This document shows, piece after piece, positions 33,069-40,895 of a DNA stretch of 40,980 bases. The stretch comes from an uncultured bacterium. Its GTDB lineage: Bacteria > Bacteroidota > Bacteroidia > CAILMK01. The notes beneath the pieces were generated by a model, which saw nothing but the letters and a program-made list of their open reading frames with translations, ran no database searches and had not been told where the DNA came from. Positions within the stretch are counted from its first letter, which is position 1, and the number at the start of each line of letters is the position of its first letter. Both the position numbers and the translations under genes were made by a program. The stretch lies in NCBI GenBank assembly GCA_903829945.1, contig CAIKRV010000014.1:1-40980 (forward strand). Direction: 5' to 3'.

Positions 33069-33099
33069 CAAAGGTAGGATTTTACTGCTTAAATTCAAA
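33069..33099 (-). promoter_or_regulatory. Canonical promoter for pyrF (TTTG-N19-TACCTTTG)
   Basis: On the minus strand, -33 TTTG (33099-33096) and -7 TACCTTTG (33076-33069) are exactly 19 nt apart. The ATG begins 5 nt after the -7 box (first base 33063), so the predicted start of transcription falls at or next to the start codon. Confidence 0.8.
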
Positions 33100-33136
33100 T
33101 TTTACAAAAGATACTGTATGCTAGTTGTTAAGCATT

Positions 33137-33700
33137 TTATGTGATACTGATATCGTATTTATTTAATAGTCCCATGGCGCCGTAAATTGAAAATTTTGCT
33201 TTTTTAATCGTATTTTGATCCGGGTCTATTGAAAAGTGATGTGCGGTTCTAAAATCTGTTTCTTTCAAATTGGTATTGGAGAAAATGACATTTAATAAAT
33301 CACAATTATCGAATATTGCTTTCTGTAAATTACATTCACTGAAGTCTACATTTTTTATAGAACAGCTTTTGAAAAGAGTTGCATTCAATTTCTTTTTAAT
33401 AAATATGGAATAATCAAGTATAGAATCTTCAAACTGGACAGAAAATAAAAAATCTGTGCATTCGTTAAAGTGAATGCCCATGATTTTACAAGCAATAAAT
33501 TTAGCATTATTTAATTGGCAATTGTATAATTTAGTCATTGAAAAATTACAATTTCTAAATTCACAATCCAAAAACTTACAGGAGGAAAAAATACTTTCAA
33601 TAAAAATGCAATCCGTAAAAATGCAATTTTCAAATTCATGATTTTTGAATTCTTGATTGGCGTAATTTATGGCCTTAAAGGTAACATCAGCAGTAATCAT
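33137..33700 (-). CDS. Pentapeptide-repeat protein
   Basis: A 187-aa protein made of repeats of the pattern [A/C/F]-x-[F/L]-x-x: KNHEFENCIFTDCIFIESIFSSCKFLDCEFRNCNFS in pieces across about 20-55, then NAKFIACKIMGIHF and NVDFSECNLQKAIFDNCDLLNVIFSNTNLKETDF to about 170. These form a right-handed square beta-helix. Unusually many repeats carry Cys at the position before the central Phe or Leu. No signal peptide is present, so it is cytoplasmic. Some relatives mimic DNA and protect gyrase (Qnr/MfpA); many others have unknown roles, and nothing here decides between them. A 73-bp gap separates it from pyrF. Confidence 0.88.
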   Translation of the reverse strand: MITADVTFKAINYANQEFKNHEFENCIFTDCIFIESIFSSCKFLDCEFRNCNFSMTKLYNCQLNNAKFIACKIMGIHFNECTDFLFSVQFEDSILDYSIFIKKKLNATLFKSCSIKNVDFSECNLQKAIFDNCDLLNVIFSNTNLKETDFRTAHHFSIDPDQNTIKKAKFSIYGAMGLLNKYDISIT

Positions 33701-34005
33701 ATATATTTGATTCGTATCAAAAAAAGAAGTATAAATATATTAATTACAAAACTACATTATTTCACTTCTGATAAATAAAGAATATCTTTACAATATTTAA
33801 GATAGCTATTCGTCCTAAAGGCTAAATTCAAGCGTAATCATCTTGAATAATGTATTTTAAAATTTATATTGTTGAATAATAATTACTTACACGAATTGAG
33901 CACGAAATAATAATTGTTAACGGAAACTTTGAAATTAATTTTTGTTTCCATAGTTTTGTACCGAATTCCAAGCGTTATTCATCGATATCATAAATTAACA
34001 GCCTT
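33701..34005. other. 305-bp AT-rich intergenic region between divergent genes
   Basis: It separates the pentapeptide-repeat gene (minus) from the efflux operon (plus). The only element I can support is the plus-strand promoter at 33928-33958. The half next to the pentapeptide gene (33701-33900) is very AT-rich, with no -7 match near its ATG and no strong hairpin. Confidence 0.6.
33928..33958 (+). promoter_or_regulatory. Canonical promoter for the RND efflux operon (TTTG-N19-TAGTTTTG)
   Basis: -33 TTTG (33928-33931) and -7 TAGTTTTG (33951-33958) are separated by exactly 19 nt, an exact consensus match. The ATG of the TolC-like gene is 47 nt downstream, leaving a normal leader of about 40 nt, unlike several other genes in the window. 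Confidence 0.85.
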
Positions 34006-35409
34006 ATGCTTAGAAAGATATTACCCATTTTAGTACTCACTTTATCTCCGGCATTTGCATTTACACAATCCACTTCTGCTCCTAAGGAAGTCATGAATTT
34101 AAGCCTATCCCAGGCCATAGATTATGCGATGTCGCATAAAGCGGATGTAATTGATGCGCAAATTGATCAGAAAATTGCCAAACAAAAAGTTAGAGAAATT
34201 ACCGGTGCAGGATTACCGCAATTAAATGCTTCATTTGAATTGCAAGACTATATTGTTCGTCCTACCACGGTGTTTCCGGATTTTCTTTCACCTTCCATTT
34301 ATGGGGTATTGGTAAAGGAAAATTTAGTACCTGTATCTCATTTCCCTGCTTCAGTCGGAATGTTTCCGGTGCAGTTTGGAACTAAATATAATGGTACCAT
34401 AGGCGCATCTGCATCCCAACTCATTTTTGACGGTACATTTTTAGTTGGTTTAAAAGCAGCCAGAGTGTACACTCAATTGGCTCAAAAAATGACCGATCGC
34501 ACACGCATCGATGTTGTAGAAAATATTACCAAGGCTTATTACGGTGTAATTATTAATCAAGAACATAAAAAGCTTTTGGAAGCTAATGTTGCTCGATTAC
34601 AAAAAATATATGATGATACTAAGGCTTATAATGAAGCCGGTTTTGCCGAAAAAATTGACGTAGATCGTTTAAAAGTTCAACTAAACAATTTATTAGTTGA
34701 AAACGAAAAAGTTGATCGATTATTAGAAATCAGTGTGGACTTATTAAAATTCCAAATGGGTATGCTTATTAGTTCCGAAGTGAAACTAACGGATACTTTA
34801 ACTTATAATGCAATAGTAGAAGAAGCAGGAAATAATACTGATTTTTATTCCGGCAGAATTGAATATTCCTTATTGCAAACGCAAAAGGAACTTTATGGTT
34901 TGGATGTAAAAAGAAATCAAGCAGGTTATTTGCCAAACCTGGCAGCTTACGGAAGCTTAAGTTCTCAAGCCTTAAGAAATGAATTTAATGTATTTGATCC
35001 CGGAAAACAATGGTATGCCTCCTTTATTTTAGGAGCTAAATTAAATCTGCCAATTTTTGATGGTTTTCAAAAAAGTGCCAGAATTCAACAGGCAAAATTA
35101 AATTTGCAAAAGCTTACTAATGATGAAAACAATCTTAAAAATTTAATTGATTTTCAAGTGAAGGCCGCCAGAGTAAGTTATGACAATGGATATAAAACTT
35201 TGATGGAACAAAAGCAAAATATGGAATTGGCTCAGGATGTAGCCAGGGTAACACAAATTAAATATAAGGAAGGTGTAGGCTCCAATTTGGAAGTGATTAA
35301 TGCTGAAACTTCCTTACGTGAAGCTCAAACCAATTATTTTGATGCCTTGTACAATCTCATCATTGCACGCACCGACTTATTAAAAGCTGAAGGAAAACTA
35401 AGTAAATAA
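34006..35409 (+). CDS. TolC-family outer-membrane efflux protein
   Basis: A 467-aa protein with signal peptide (MLRKILPILVLTLSPAFAF). Two outer-membrane efflux repeats follow: the first starts at NLSLSQAIDYAMSHKADVIDAQID (about 31-54), the second near DFYSGRIEYSLLQTQKELYGLDVKRNQAGYLPNLAAYGSL (about 280-320), with long helices between (for example QEHKKLLEANVARLQKIYDD) and the late RVTQIKYKEGVGSNLEVINAETSLREAQTNYFDALYNL. Trimers of such proteins form the outer-membrane channel and periplasmic tunnel of tripartite pumps. First gene of the operon, 36 bp before the adaptor, under a canonical promoter. No local regulator is present, so control is not visible. Confidence 0.94.
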   Translation: MLRKILPILVLTLSPAFAFTQSTSAPKEVMNLSLSQAIDYAMSHKADVIDAQIDQKIAKQKVREITGAGLPQLNASFELQDYIVRPTTVFPDFLSPSIYGVLVKENLVPVSHFPASVGMFPVQFGTKYNGTIGASASQLIFDGTFLVGLKAARVYTQLAQKMTDRTRIDVVENITKAYYGVIINQEHKKLLEANVARLQKIYDDTKAYNEAGFAEKIDVDRLKVQLNNLLVENEKVDRLLEISVDLLKFQMGMLISSEVKLTDTLTYNAIVEEAGNNTDFYSGRIEYSLLQTQKELYGLDVKRNQAGYLPNLAAYGSLSSQALRNEFNVFDPGKQWYASFILGAKLNLPIFDGFQKSARIQQAKLNLQKLTNDENNLKNLIDFQVKAARVSYDNGYKTLMEQKQNMELAQDVARVTQIKYKEGVGSNLEVINAETSLREAQTNYFDALYNLIIARTDLLKAEGKLSK

Positions 35410-35445
35410 AATCACCGATAAAACATAAAATTTTAATTCATCATT

Positions 35446-36567
35446 ATGTATAAAAGGATATTACCAATACTCGCTCTTGCCTTTTTAATGGCTTGTGGGA
35501 ATAAAACCACCGAAAGTAAAAAGGAAAAATTAGACAAGCTCAAAAAAGATGAAGCTGCACTGAAAATTAAAATTCAGGATTTAGAAAAAGAATTAGGCGC
35601 CGATAATTCTGCACAAAATGCAGAATTGGTTAGTTTAATGAATATTCAGGTGAAGCAATATAAACATTATCTTGAAGTACAAGGTAAGGTAGATTCTGAT
35701 GAAAATACCGGTGTAAGTGCAAAAGCCGGTGGAGCTATTACGGATATTAAAGTTCAACGCGGCGATCATGTTTCTCGCGGACAATTACTCATTCAATTGG
35801 ATGATGCGGTATTGCGTCAAGGATTGGAAGAACTTAAAAATTCATGGGAACTTGCCAATACGGTTTATAACAAGCAAAAAAAGCTTTGGGATCAAAAAAT
35901 TGGTACCGAGTTACAATACTTAACTGCTAAAAATAATAAAGAATCTTTAGATCGTAAAATGTACACTATGCAGGAGCAAATTGAATTGTATCGCATCAAG
36001 TCTCCAATTAATGGTATAGTAGATGAAGTAACTCCGAAAATTGGTGAAACGGTAATGCCGGGTATGCCATTGGTTCGGGTAGTGAATTTAGATAAATCAA
36101 AAGTAGTGGCTGAAGTATCCGAATCTTATGCTTCTAAAATTAAAGCAGGAGATGAAGTATTGGTTTCCTTCCCCGATCAAAACAAAGATATTGTATCTAA
36201 AATTAGAGTGGTGAGCCAAGCCATCAATACCATCAACCGTACATTTACCGTAGAGCTTGCTATCTCTCCGAAGGATGTAAAATTACATCCGAATATGGTG
36301 GCTATCGTTAAAATAAATGATTATAAAAATGACAAGGCCATCGTCATTCCTGTAAATATGGTTCAAAGGGATGAAAAAGATGCATTTGTTTATGTGGCCG
36401 TTAAACAAGACAAAGGATATATTGCCAAGAAGAAAGTCATCACCACCGGCAGTAGCTATGGTGATGAAATGGAAGTCCTTTCCGGTCTTAGTACCACCGA
36501 TCAATTAATTGGCACCGGATACCAAAACGTAACCGACGGACAAGCCATTGAACTTTCAAAGAATTAA
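35446..36567 (+). CDS. RND efflux periplasmic adaptor subunit (membrane-fusion lipoprotein)
   Basis: A 373-aa protein. The lipobox LMAC puts the acylated Cys at position 17, so it is anchored in a membrane. A very charged helical segment follows immediately (about 24-55, KEKLDKLKKDEAALKIKIQDLEKELG), an extra coiled coil in front of the usual domains. Then come the first lipoyl/barrel-sandwich half (GAITDIKVQRGDHVSRGQLLIQLDD, about 97-121), a short hairpin (WELANTVYNKQKKLWDQK...LTAKNNKESLDRK), the second half (YRIKSPINGIVDEVTPKIGETVMPGMPLVRVV), and the beta-barrel and membrane-proximal domains (IKAGDEVLVSFPDQ, HPNMVAIVKINDY, VIPVNMVQRDE). It bridges the permease and the TolC channel. Middle gene of the operon. 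Confidence 0.93.
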   Translation: MYKRILPILALAFLMACGNKTTESKKEKLDKLKKDEAALKIKIQDLEKELGADNSAQNAELVSLMNIQVKQYKHYLEVQGKVDSDENTGVSAKAGGAITDIKVQRGDHVSRGQLLIQLDDAVLRQGLEELKNSWELANTVYNKQKKLWDQKIGTELQYLTAKNNKESLDRKMYTMQEQIELYRIKSPINGIVDEVTPKIGETVMPGMPLVRVVNLDKSKVVAEVSESYASKIKAGDEVLVSFPDQNKDIVSKIRVVSQAINTINRTFTVELAISPKDVKLHPNMVAIVKINDYKNDKAIVIPVNMVQRDEKDAFVYVAVKQDKGYIAKKKVITTGSSYGDEMEVLSGLSTTDQLIGTGYQNVTDGQAIELSKN

Positions 36568-36646
36568 ATTTCTTGTTAGCAAGAATTTTGAATAACCAGT
36601 GTTGACTTTTGAAAATAACTTTATTTTCTGCAATTAAACCGCTACA

Positions 36647-39600
36647 ATGAAGAATTTTAAACCTACCAGTTGGTCTATTGATAATAGAACCAGCATATAT
36701 ATTATAACGATAATAATTACCCTTGCAGGAATTATTACGTACAATAAACTCCAAAAAGAAAAGTTTCCTGATATTGTAATTCCTACTATTTATGTAGGTA
36801 CCATATATCCCGGTACTTCTCCTTCTGATATGGAGAATTTGGTTACCCGACCTATTGAAAAGCAAATCAAGGCAATTTCCGGAGTACGTAAAGTTACTTC
36901 TAATTCTGTACAGGATTATTCTATGATTACCGTAGAATTTAATACCAATGTACAAGTTACTGATGCCAAACAAAAAGTAAAAGATGCCGTGGATAAATCT
37001 CAATCAGATTTGCCTACGGATTTACCGCAGCAGCCCAACGTTCAGGAAGTAAACTTCTCCGATATACCGGTGATGTTTGTTAATCTTTCCGGTGATTTTG
37101 AGATGTCCAAAATGAAAAAGTACGCGGAAGATCTTCAAGATAAAATTGAAGGTTTTAAAGAAGTAACCCGTGTGGATATTGTCGGTGCTTTAGATAAAGA
37201 AATCCAGGTGGACGTAGATATGTACAAAATGCAGGTGGCAAAAGTTACCTTCAATGATATTGAGCGTGCCATTCAGTCGGAAAACATGACCATCTCTGCC
37301 GGTACCATCAAGGTAGGCGATATGAAACGTGCCATTCGCATCAGCGGACAATATTCCGATCCAAATTTAATCGGCGATATTGTTATTAAATCGTCTTTGG
37401 GCGGCAATATATATTTGAAGGATTTGGCTACTGTTAAAGAAGGATTCAAAGAGCGTGAAAGTTTTGCTCGTTTAGATCATAAGCCCGTAATTACCCTCAA
37501 CATTATTAAACGCTCAGGGGAGAACCTCATTGAAACTTCTGATAAAGTTCGTGAAGCTTGTACAGAAATGCAAAAAACCAAGTTCCCGAAAGATTTGAAA
37601 GTTACCATTACCGGGGATCAATCTTCTCAAACACGGAATACTTTAAATGATTTAATAAATACTATTGTTATCGGATTTATTTTGGTAACGGTGATTTTAA
37701 TGTTCTTTATGGGGACCACCAATGCATTTTTCGTGGCACTCTCCGTACCGCTGTCTGCCTTTCTGGCCTTCCTTTGTATGCCGCTACTGGGCGGTATCTT
37801 AGGATTTAGCTATACGCTTAATATGATTGTTTTATTTTCATTCCTGCTGGCCTTAGGGATAGTGGTGGATGATGCCATTGTGGTGATTGAAAATACCCAC
37901 CGTATTTATCATGACACCAAACAATCCATTATTAAATCGGCCAAGTTTGCTGCGGCGGAAGTATTTATACCTGTAATGGCCGGTACACTGACCACAATTG
38001 CACCATTCTTCCCGCTCTTATTCTGGCCGGGGATCATCGGTAAATTTATGTACTACCTGCCGCTGACTTTAATTGTAGTGCTTTTGGCTTCTCTTATCGT
38101 TGCATACATTATGAATCCGGTTTTTGCGGTTTCATTTATGGGTGATAAAAAAGACAAAGCTAAAAATGATAAATATTTTAAATATTCCGTTATCGGATTA
38201 GCAGTTTTAGCATTATTATTTTATTTAGGCAGTACCAAATGGTTGGGTAATTTATTAGTATTTATCGATGTGTTTATTGTCCTCAATAAATATGTATTTA
38301 ATAAATGGATTCATTACTTCCAAAATAAAACACTCCCTGCTTTTATGCGTGCTTATGAGCGTTTGCTCAGAAGGATTTTAAAGGGAAATATGCCGTATTA
38401 TACTTTATTAATTATTGTATTACTATTGGTGTTTTCAGTGGTATTGGTAGGTATTCGCGCACCAAAGGTGGTATTCTTCCCATCCGGTGATCCGAACTTT
38501 GTATATACTTATATTGAAATGCCTATCGGAACGGATATCAGTGTTACGGATTCTGTAACTCGGATTATTGAAAAACGAGTTTATGGGGTAATTGGAGAAA
38601 ATAATCCTGATGTAGAATCCGTTATTTCTAACGTAGCGGTAGGCGCCGGTGACCCGCAAAATCCTGATAGGAGTGTGGCACCACATAAAGGCAAAGTTGC
38701 CGTTGCATTTAAGGAATTTGCTGAACGTAAAAATCCGCATACTATAGTTTATTTGGATAAAATTCGTGAAGCTGTAAAAGGCATTCCCGGTGCTAAAATT
38801 ACGGTAGATAAAGAAGCCAATGGTCCTCCGGTAGGTAAACCGGTAAATATTGAAATTTCAGGAGATGATTATACCAATTTGGTGAAAATTTCTAAGGAAG
38901 TAAAAACATTTATTGAAAAACAAAAAATTGGCGGTATAGAAGATTTACGTTCCGATTTGCAGGATCAAAATCCTGAAATTAGAATTGATATTGATAGGGT
39001 AAGGGCCAATAGGGAAGGGATATCCACCGGACAAGTAGGTATGGAACTGAGAACCGCCATATTCGGATTTGAAGCTTCTAAGTTTAAGAGAGGAGAAGAT
39101 GAATATCCAATACAAGTGCGTTATTCAGAAAATGTGCGTAAAAACATTGATGCACTTTCTGATTTAAAAATTACCTACCGTGATATGAATACCGGTTTAG
39201 TGCGTCAAATACCGCTCTCTGCCGTGGCTAAGGTTAATTTCGGCAATACATTGGGTAGTGTAAAAAGACTCAACCAAAAGCGCTTGGTAACGCTTTCCAG
39301 CAATGTGCTGAGCGGCTATAATCCGAATGAAGTAGTTAGCAATATTAAAAATGCTTTAGTGGATTATCATGCTCCTGATGGATATGATATCAAATTGACG
39401 GGTGAACAGCAGGATCAAAAAGAAACCGGTGATTTCCTCGGCCTGGCCGGTATGCTGGCGCTTGGATTTATTTTGCTCATTTTGGTTATTCAATTTAATT
39501 CCTTCTCCAAACCGCTTATTATTATCTCTGAAATATTATTTAGTGTTATTGGGGTACTTTTAGGTTTTGCCATATTCAAAATGGATATTTCCATAGTAAT

Positions 39601-40021
39601 GACCGGGGTAGGAATAGTGGCACTTTGCGGTATTGTTGTTAAAAACGGTATATTATTAGTGGAATTTTCCGATGAATTAAGAGGAAGAGGACACCTTACT
39701 CATACTGCCATTATTGAAGCAGGAAAGACGCGTTTAACCCCCGTTATTTTAACGGCTACCGCTGCTATTTTGGGCTTAATGCCTCTTGCATTAGGGATGA
39801 ATATTAATTTTTATACTTTACTCGATCATTTCGATGCACAGTTTTACATCGGTGGTGAAAGTGTGGTCTTCTGGGGGCCTTTGGCATGGACCATCATTTT
39901 TGGTTTAAGCTTTGCCACCTTCCTGACCTTATTAGTGGTACCTGCTATGTATTTAATTAGTTACCGCATTAAATTCGGATTAAAAAGAAAAGGTATTTTG
40001 CCTAAGTTTAAGGCAGAATAA
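36647..40021 (+). CDS. RND efflux permease (AcrB/HAE1-like)
   Basis: A 1124-aa inner-membrane transporter that exchanges protons for export of hydrophobic or toxic compounds through the trimeric pump. The proton relay is intact: D408-D409 in GIVVDDAIVVIENTHR (TM4) and K999 in GIVVKNGILLVEF (TM10), matching AcrB Asp407/408 and Lys940. Two large periplasmic loops (about 35-330 and 620-910) hold porter/docking sequence (YPGTSPSDMENLVTRPIEKQIKAISGV). It is about 80 residues longer than AcrB. Much of the excess is two or three additional hydrophobic segments between TM6 and TM7 (about 505-550: YSVIGLAVLALLFYLG, LLVFIDVFIVLNKYVF), and there is an insert between TM11 and TM12 (about 1048-1070). Substrate unknown. 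Last gene of the operon, followed by a strong terminator. Confidence 0.95.
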   Translation: MKNFKPTSWSIDNRTSIYIITIIITLAGIITYNKLQKEKFPDIVIPTIYVGTIYPGTSPSDMENLVTRPIEKQIKAISGVRKVTSNSVQDYSMITVEFNTNVQVTDAKQKVKDAVDKSQSDLPTDLPQQPNVQEVNFSDIPVMFVNLSGDFEMSKMKKYAEDLQDKIEGFKEVTRVDIVGALDKEIQVDVDMYKMQVAKVTFNDIERAIQSENMTISAGTIKVGDMKRAIRISGQYSDPNLIGDIVIKSSLGGNIYLKDLATVKEGFKERESFARLDHKPVITLNIIKRSGENLIETSDKVREACTEMQKTKFPKDLKVTITGDQSSQTRNTLNDLINTIVIGFILVTVILMFFMGTTNAFFVALSVPLSAFLAFLCMPLLGGILGFSYTLNMIVLFSFLLALGIVVDDAIVVIENTHRIYHDTKQSIIKSAKFAAAEVFIPVMAGTLTTIAPFFPLLFWPGIIGKFMYYLPLTLIVVLLASLIVAYIMNPVFAVSFMGDKKDKAKNDKYFKYSVIGLAVLALLFYLGSTKWLGNLLVFIDVFIVLNKYVFNKWIHYFQNKTLPAFMRAYERLLRRILKGNMPYYTLLIIVLLLVFSVVLVGIRAPKVVFFPSGDPNFVYTYIEMPIGTDISVTDSVTRIIEKRVYGVIGENNPDVESVISNVAVGAGDPQNPDRSVAPHKGKVAVAFKEFAERKNPHTIVYLDKIREAVKGIPGAKITVDKEANGPPVGKPVNIEISGDDYTNLVKISKEVKTFIEKQKIGGIEDLRSDLQDQNPEIRIDIDRVRANREGISTGQVGMELRTAIFGFEASKFKRGEDEYPIQVRYSENVRKNIDALSDLKITYRDMNTGLVRQIPLSAVAKVNFGNTLGSVKRLNQKRLVTLSSNVLSGYNPNEVVSNIKNALVDYHAPDGYDIKLTGEQQDQKETGDFLGLAGMLALGFILLILVIQFNSFSKPLIIISEILFSVIGVLLGFAIFKMDISIVMTGVGIVALCGIVVKNGILLVEFSDELRGRGHLTHTAIIEAGKTRLTPVILTATAAILGLMPLALGMNINFYTLLDHFDAQFYIGGESVVFWGPLAWTIIFGLSFATFLTLLVVPAMYLISYRIKFGLKRKGILPKFKAE

Positions 40022-40040
40022 ACCTCTTTTCATCATAAAT

Positions 40041-40080
40041 AAAGGCCGAAAGTATAATTCCATACTTTCGGCCTTTTTTT
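40041..40080 (+). terminator. Strong intrinsic terminator of the efflux operon
   Basis: AAAGGCCGAAAGTAT (40041-40055) pairs perfectly with ATACTTTCGGCCTTT (40062-40076) around the loop AATTCC: a 15-bp stem running into seven Ts. It has the same hexaloop as the terminator at 27371-27410. The A-run at the 5' side could also work weakly on the other strand. Confidence 0.93.
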
Positions 40081-40136
40081 GTTAATAGGGGACGGACATT
40101 TAATAAAAATTAATTTCTGACTTACAGTTAATTAAT

Positions 40137-40144
40137 TATATTCG
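40137..40144 (+). promoter_or_regulatory. Near-consensus -7 box TATATTCG for the cytochrome b gene
   Basis: One mismatch to TAnnTTTG, 11 nt before the ATG at 40156. The preceding terminator means this gene needs its own promoter. No -33 match. Confidence 0.4.
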
Positions 40145-40155
40145 CAGCATTAATA

Positions 40156-40827
40156 ATGAAGAGTAGCATGGAAAATGAAAACCCTACTGAATTATCCTTA
40201 CGCGAGCCGCATTCTTTAGCCATCAGAATATGGCATTGGCTGAGCTATTTTTCCATCAGCGGATTATTAATGACAGTCCTCGCCAGTTCTTATTTATTTG
40301 GTACTAAAAAGAATATAGCATTTGTTTTAAACCAAGCCAAGGAGAGCGGGGTAACTATGAATAGTACCCAAGCCAAAGATTTGGCACATGCCTATAATGA
40401 TAAAATATGGTATTGGCATGGAAATATAGGCATCGTATTATCCATATTGTTTTTGTTTAGAATAGTAGTTGAAATTTTTCTGTCCAAAGAAGAAAAATTT
40501 ATCGGTCGATTGAAAAAAGGACTAAAATCATGGAATCATCCGGGTATTGGGCATGGCACCAAGCATTACGTGCGAGTCAAATTTATATACCTCGTGTTTT
40601 ATGCAATTTTATTAGTGGTAGTGAGTACAGGATTGATGCTTTACTTTGCCGATGATAATAAACTATTGCACCAAATGGAACATAACATTAAGCAAGTCCA
40701 TAATTTCTGTATGTATTTGGTTCTGGGATTTATCGTTGTCCATTTAGGGGGATTAATTATAGCAGAAAACACCAATCTGCAGGGAGTGGTTTCCGATATG
40801 ATTAATGGCGGCAAAAAGAAAAATTAA
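40156..40827 (+). CDS. Di-heme cytochrome b (cytochrome b561 / Ni,Fe-hydrogenase b-type subunit family)
   Basis: A 223-aa inner-membrane protein with four membrane helices (about 23-48, 86-108, 140-163, 180-202). The likely heme ligands are H27 (RIWHWLSYF, TM1), H88 (WYWHGNIGIV, TM2), and H182 and H196 (VHNFCMYLVLGFIVVHLGG, TM4), the arrangement that holds two b hemes in this family. Such proteins pass electrons between quinones and a partner such as a hydrogenase, dehydrogenase or c-type cytochrome. No partner is encoded nearby in the window, so its redox route is unknown. ATG 40168 (MENENP) is an alternative start. It stands after the efflux-operon terminator and 68 bp before a gene that runs off the window. 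Confidence 0.88.
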   Translation: MKSSMENENPTELSLREPHSLAIRIWHWLSYFSISGLLMTVLASSYLFGTKKNIAFVLNQAKESGVTMNSTQAKDLAHAYNDKIWYWHGNIGIVLSILFLFRIVVEIFLSKEEKFIGRLKKGLKSWNHPGIGHGTKHYVRVKFIYLVFYAILLVVVSTGLMLYFADDNKLLHQMEHNIKQVHNFCMYLVLGFIVVHLGGLIIAENTNLQGVVSDMINGGKKKN

Positions 40828-40895
40828 AGTGCCTTGAATTATTTAAGTTTCTGAGCTTTTTTTGACAGCTTCCTACCCCTTATCGTTATTCGGGT

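Noticed and set aside
36488-37003. 171-aa minus-strand frame over the start of the RND permease
   Set aside because: The translation is low-complexity (Ile/Tyr/Asn/Arg-rich) and antisense to clear permease coding sequence.
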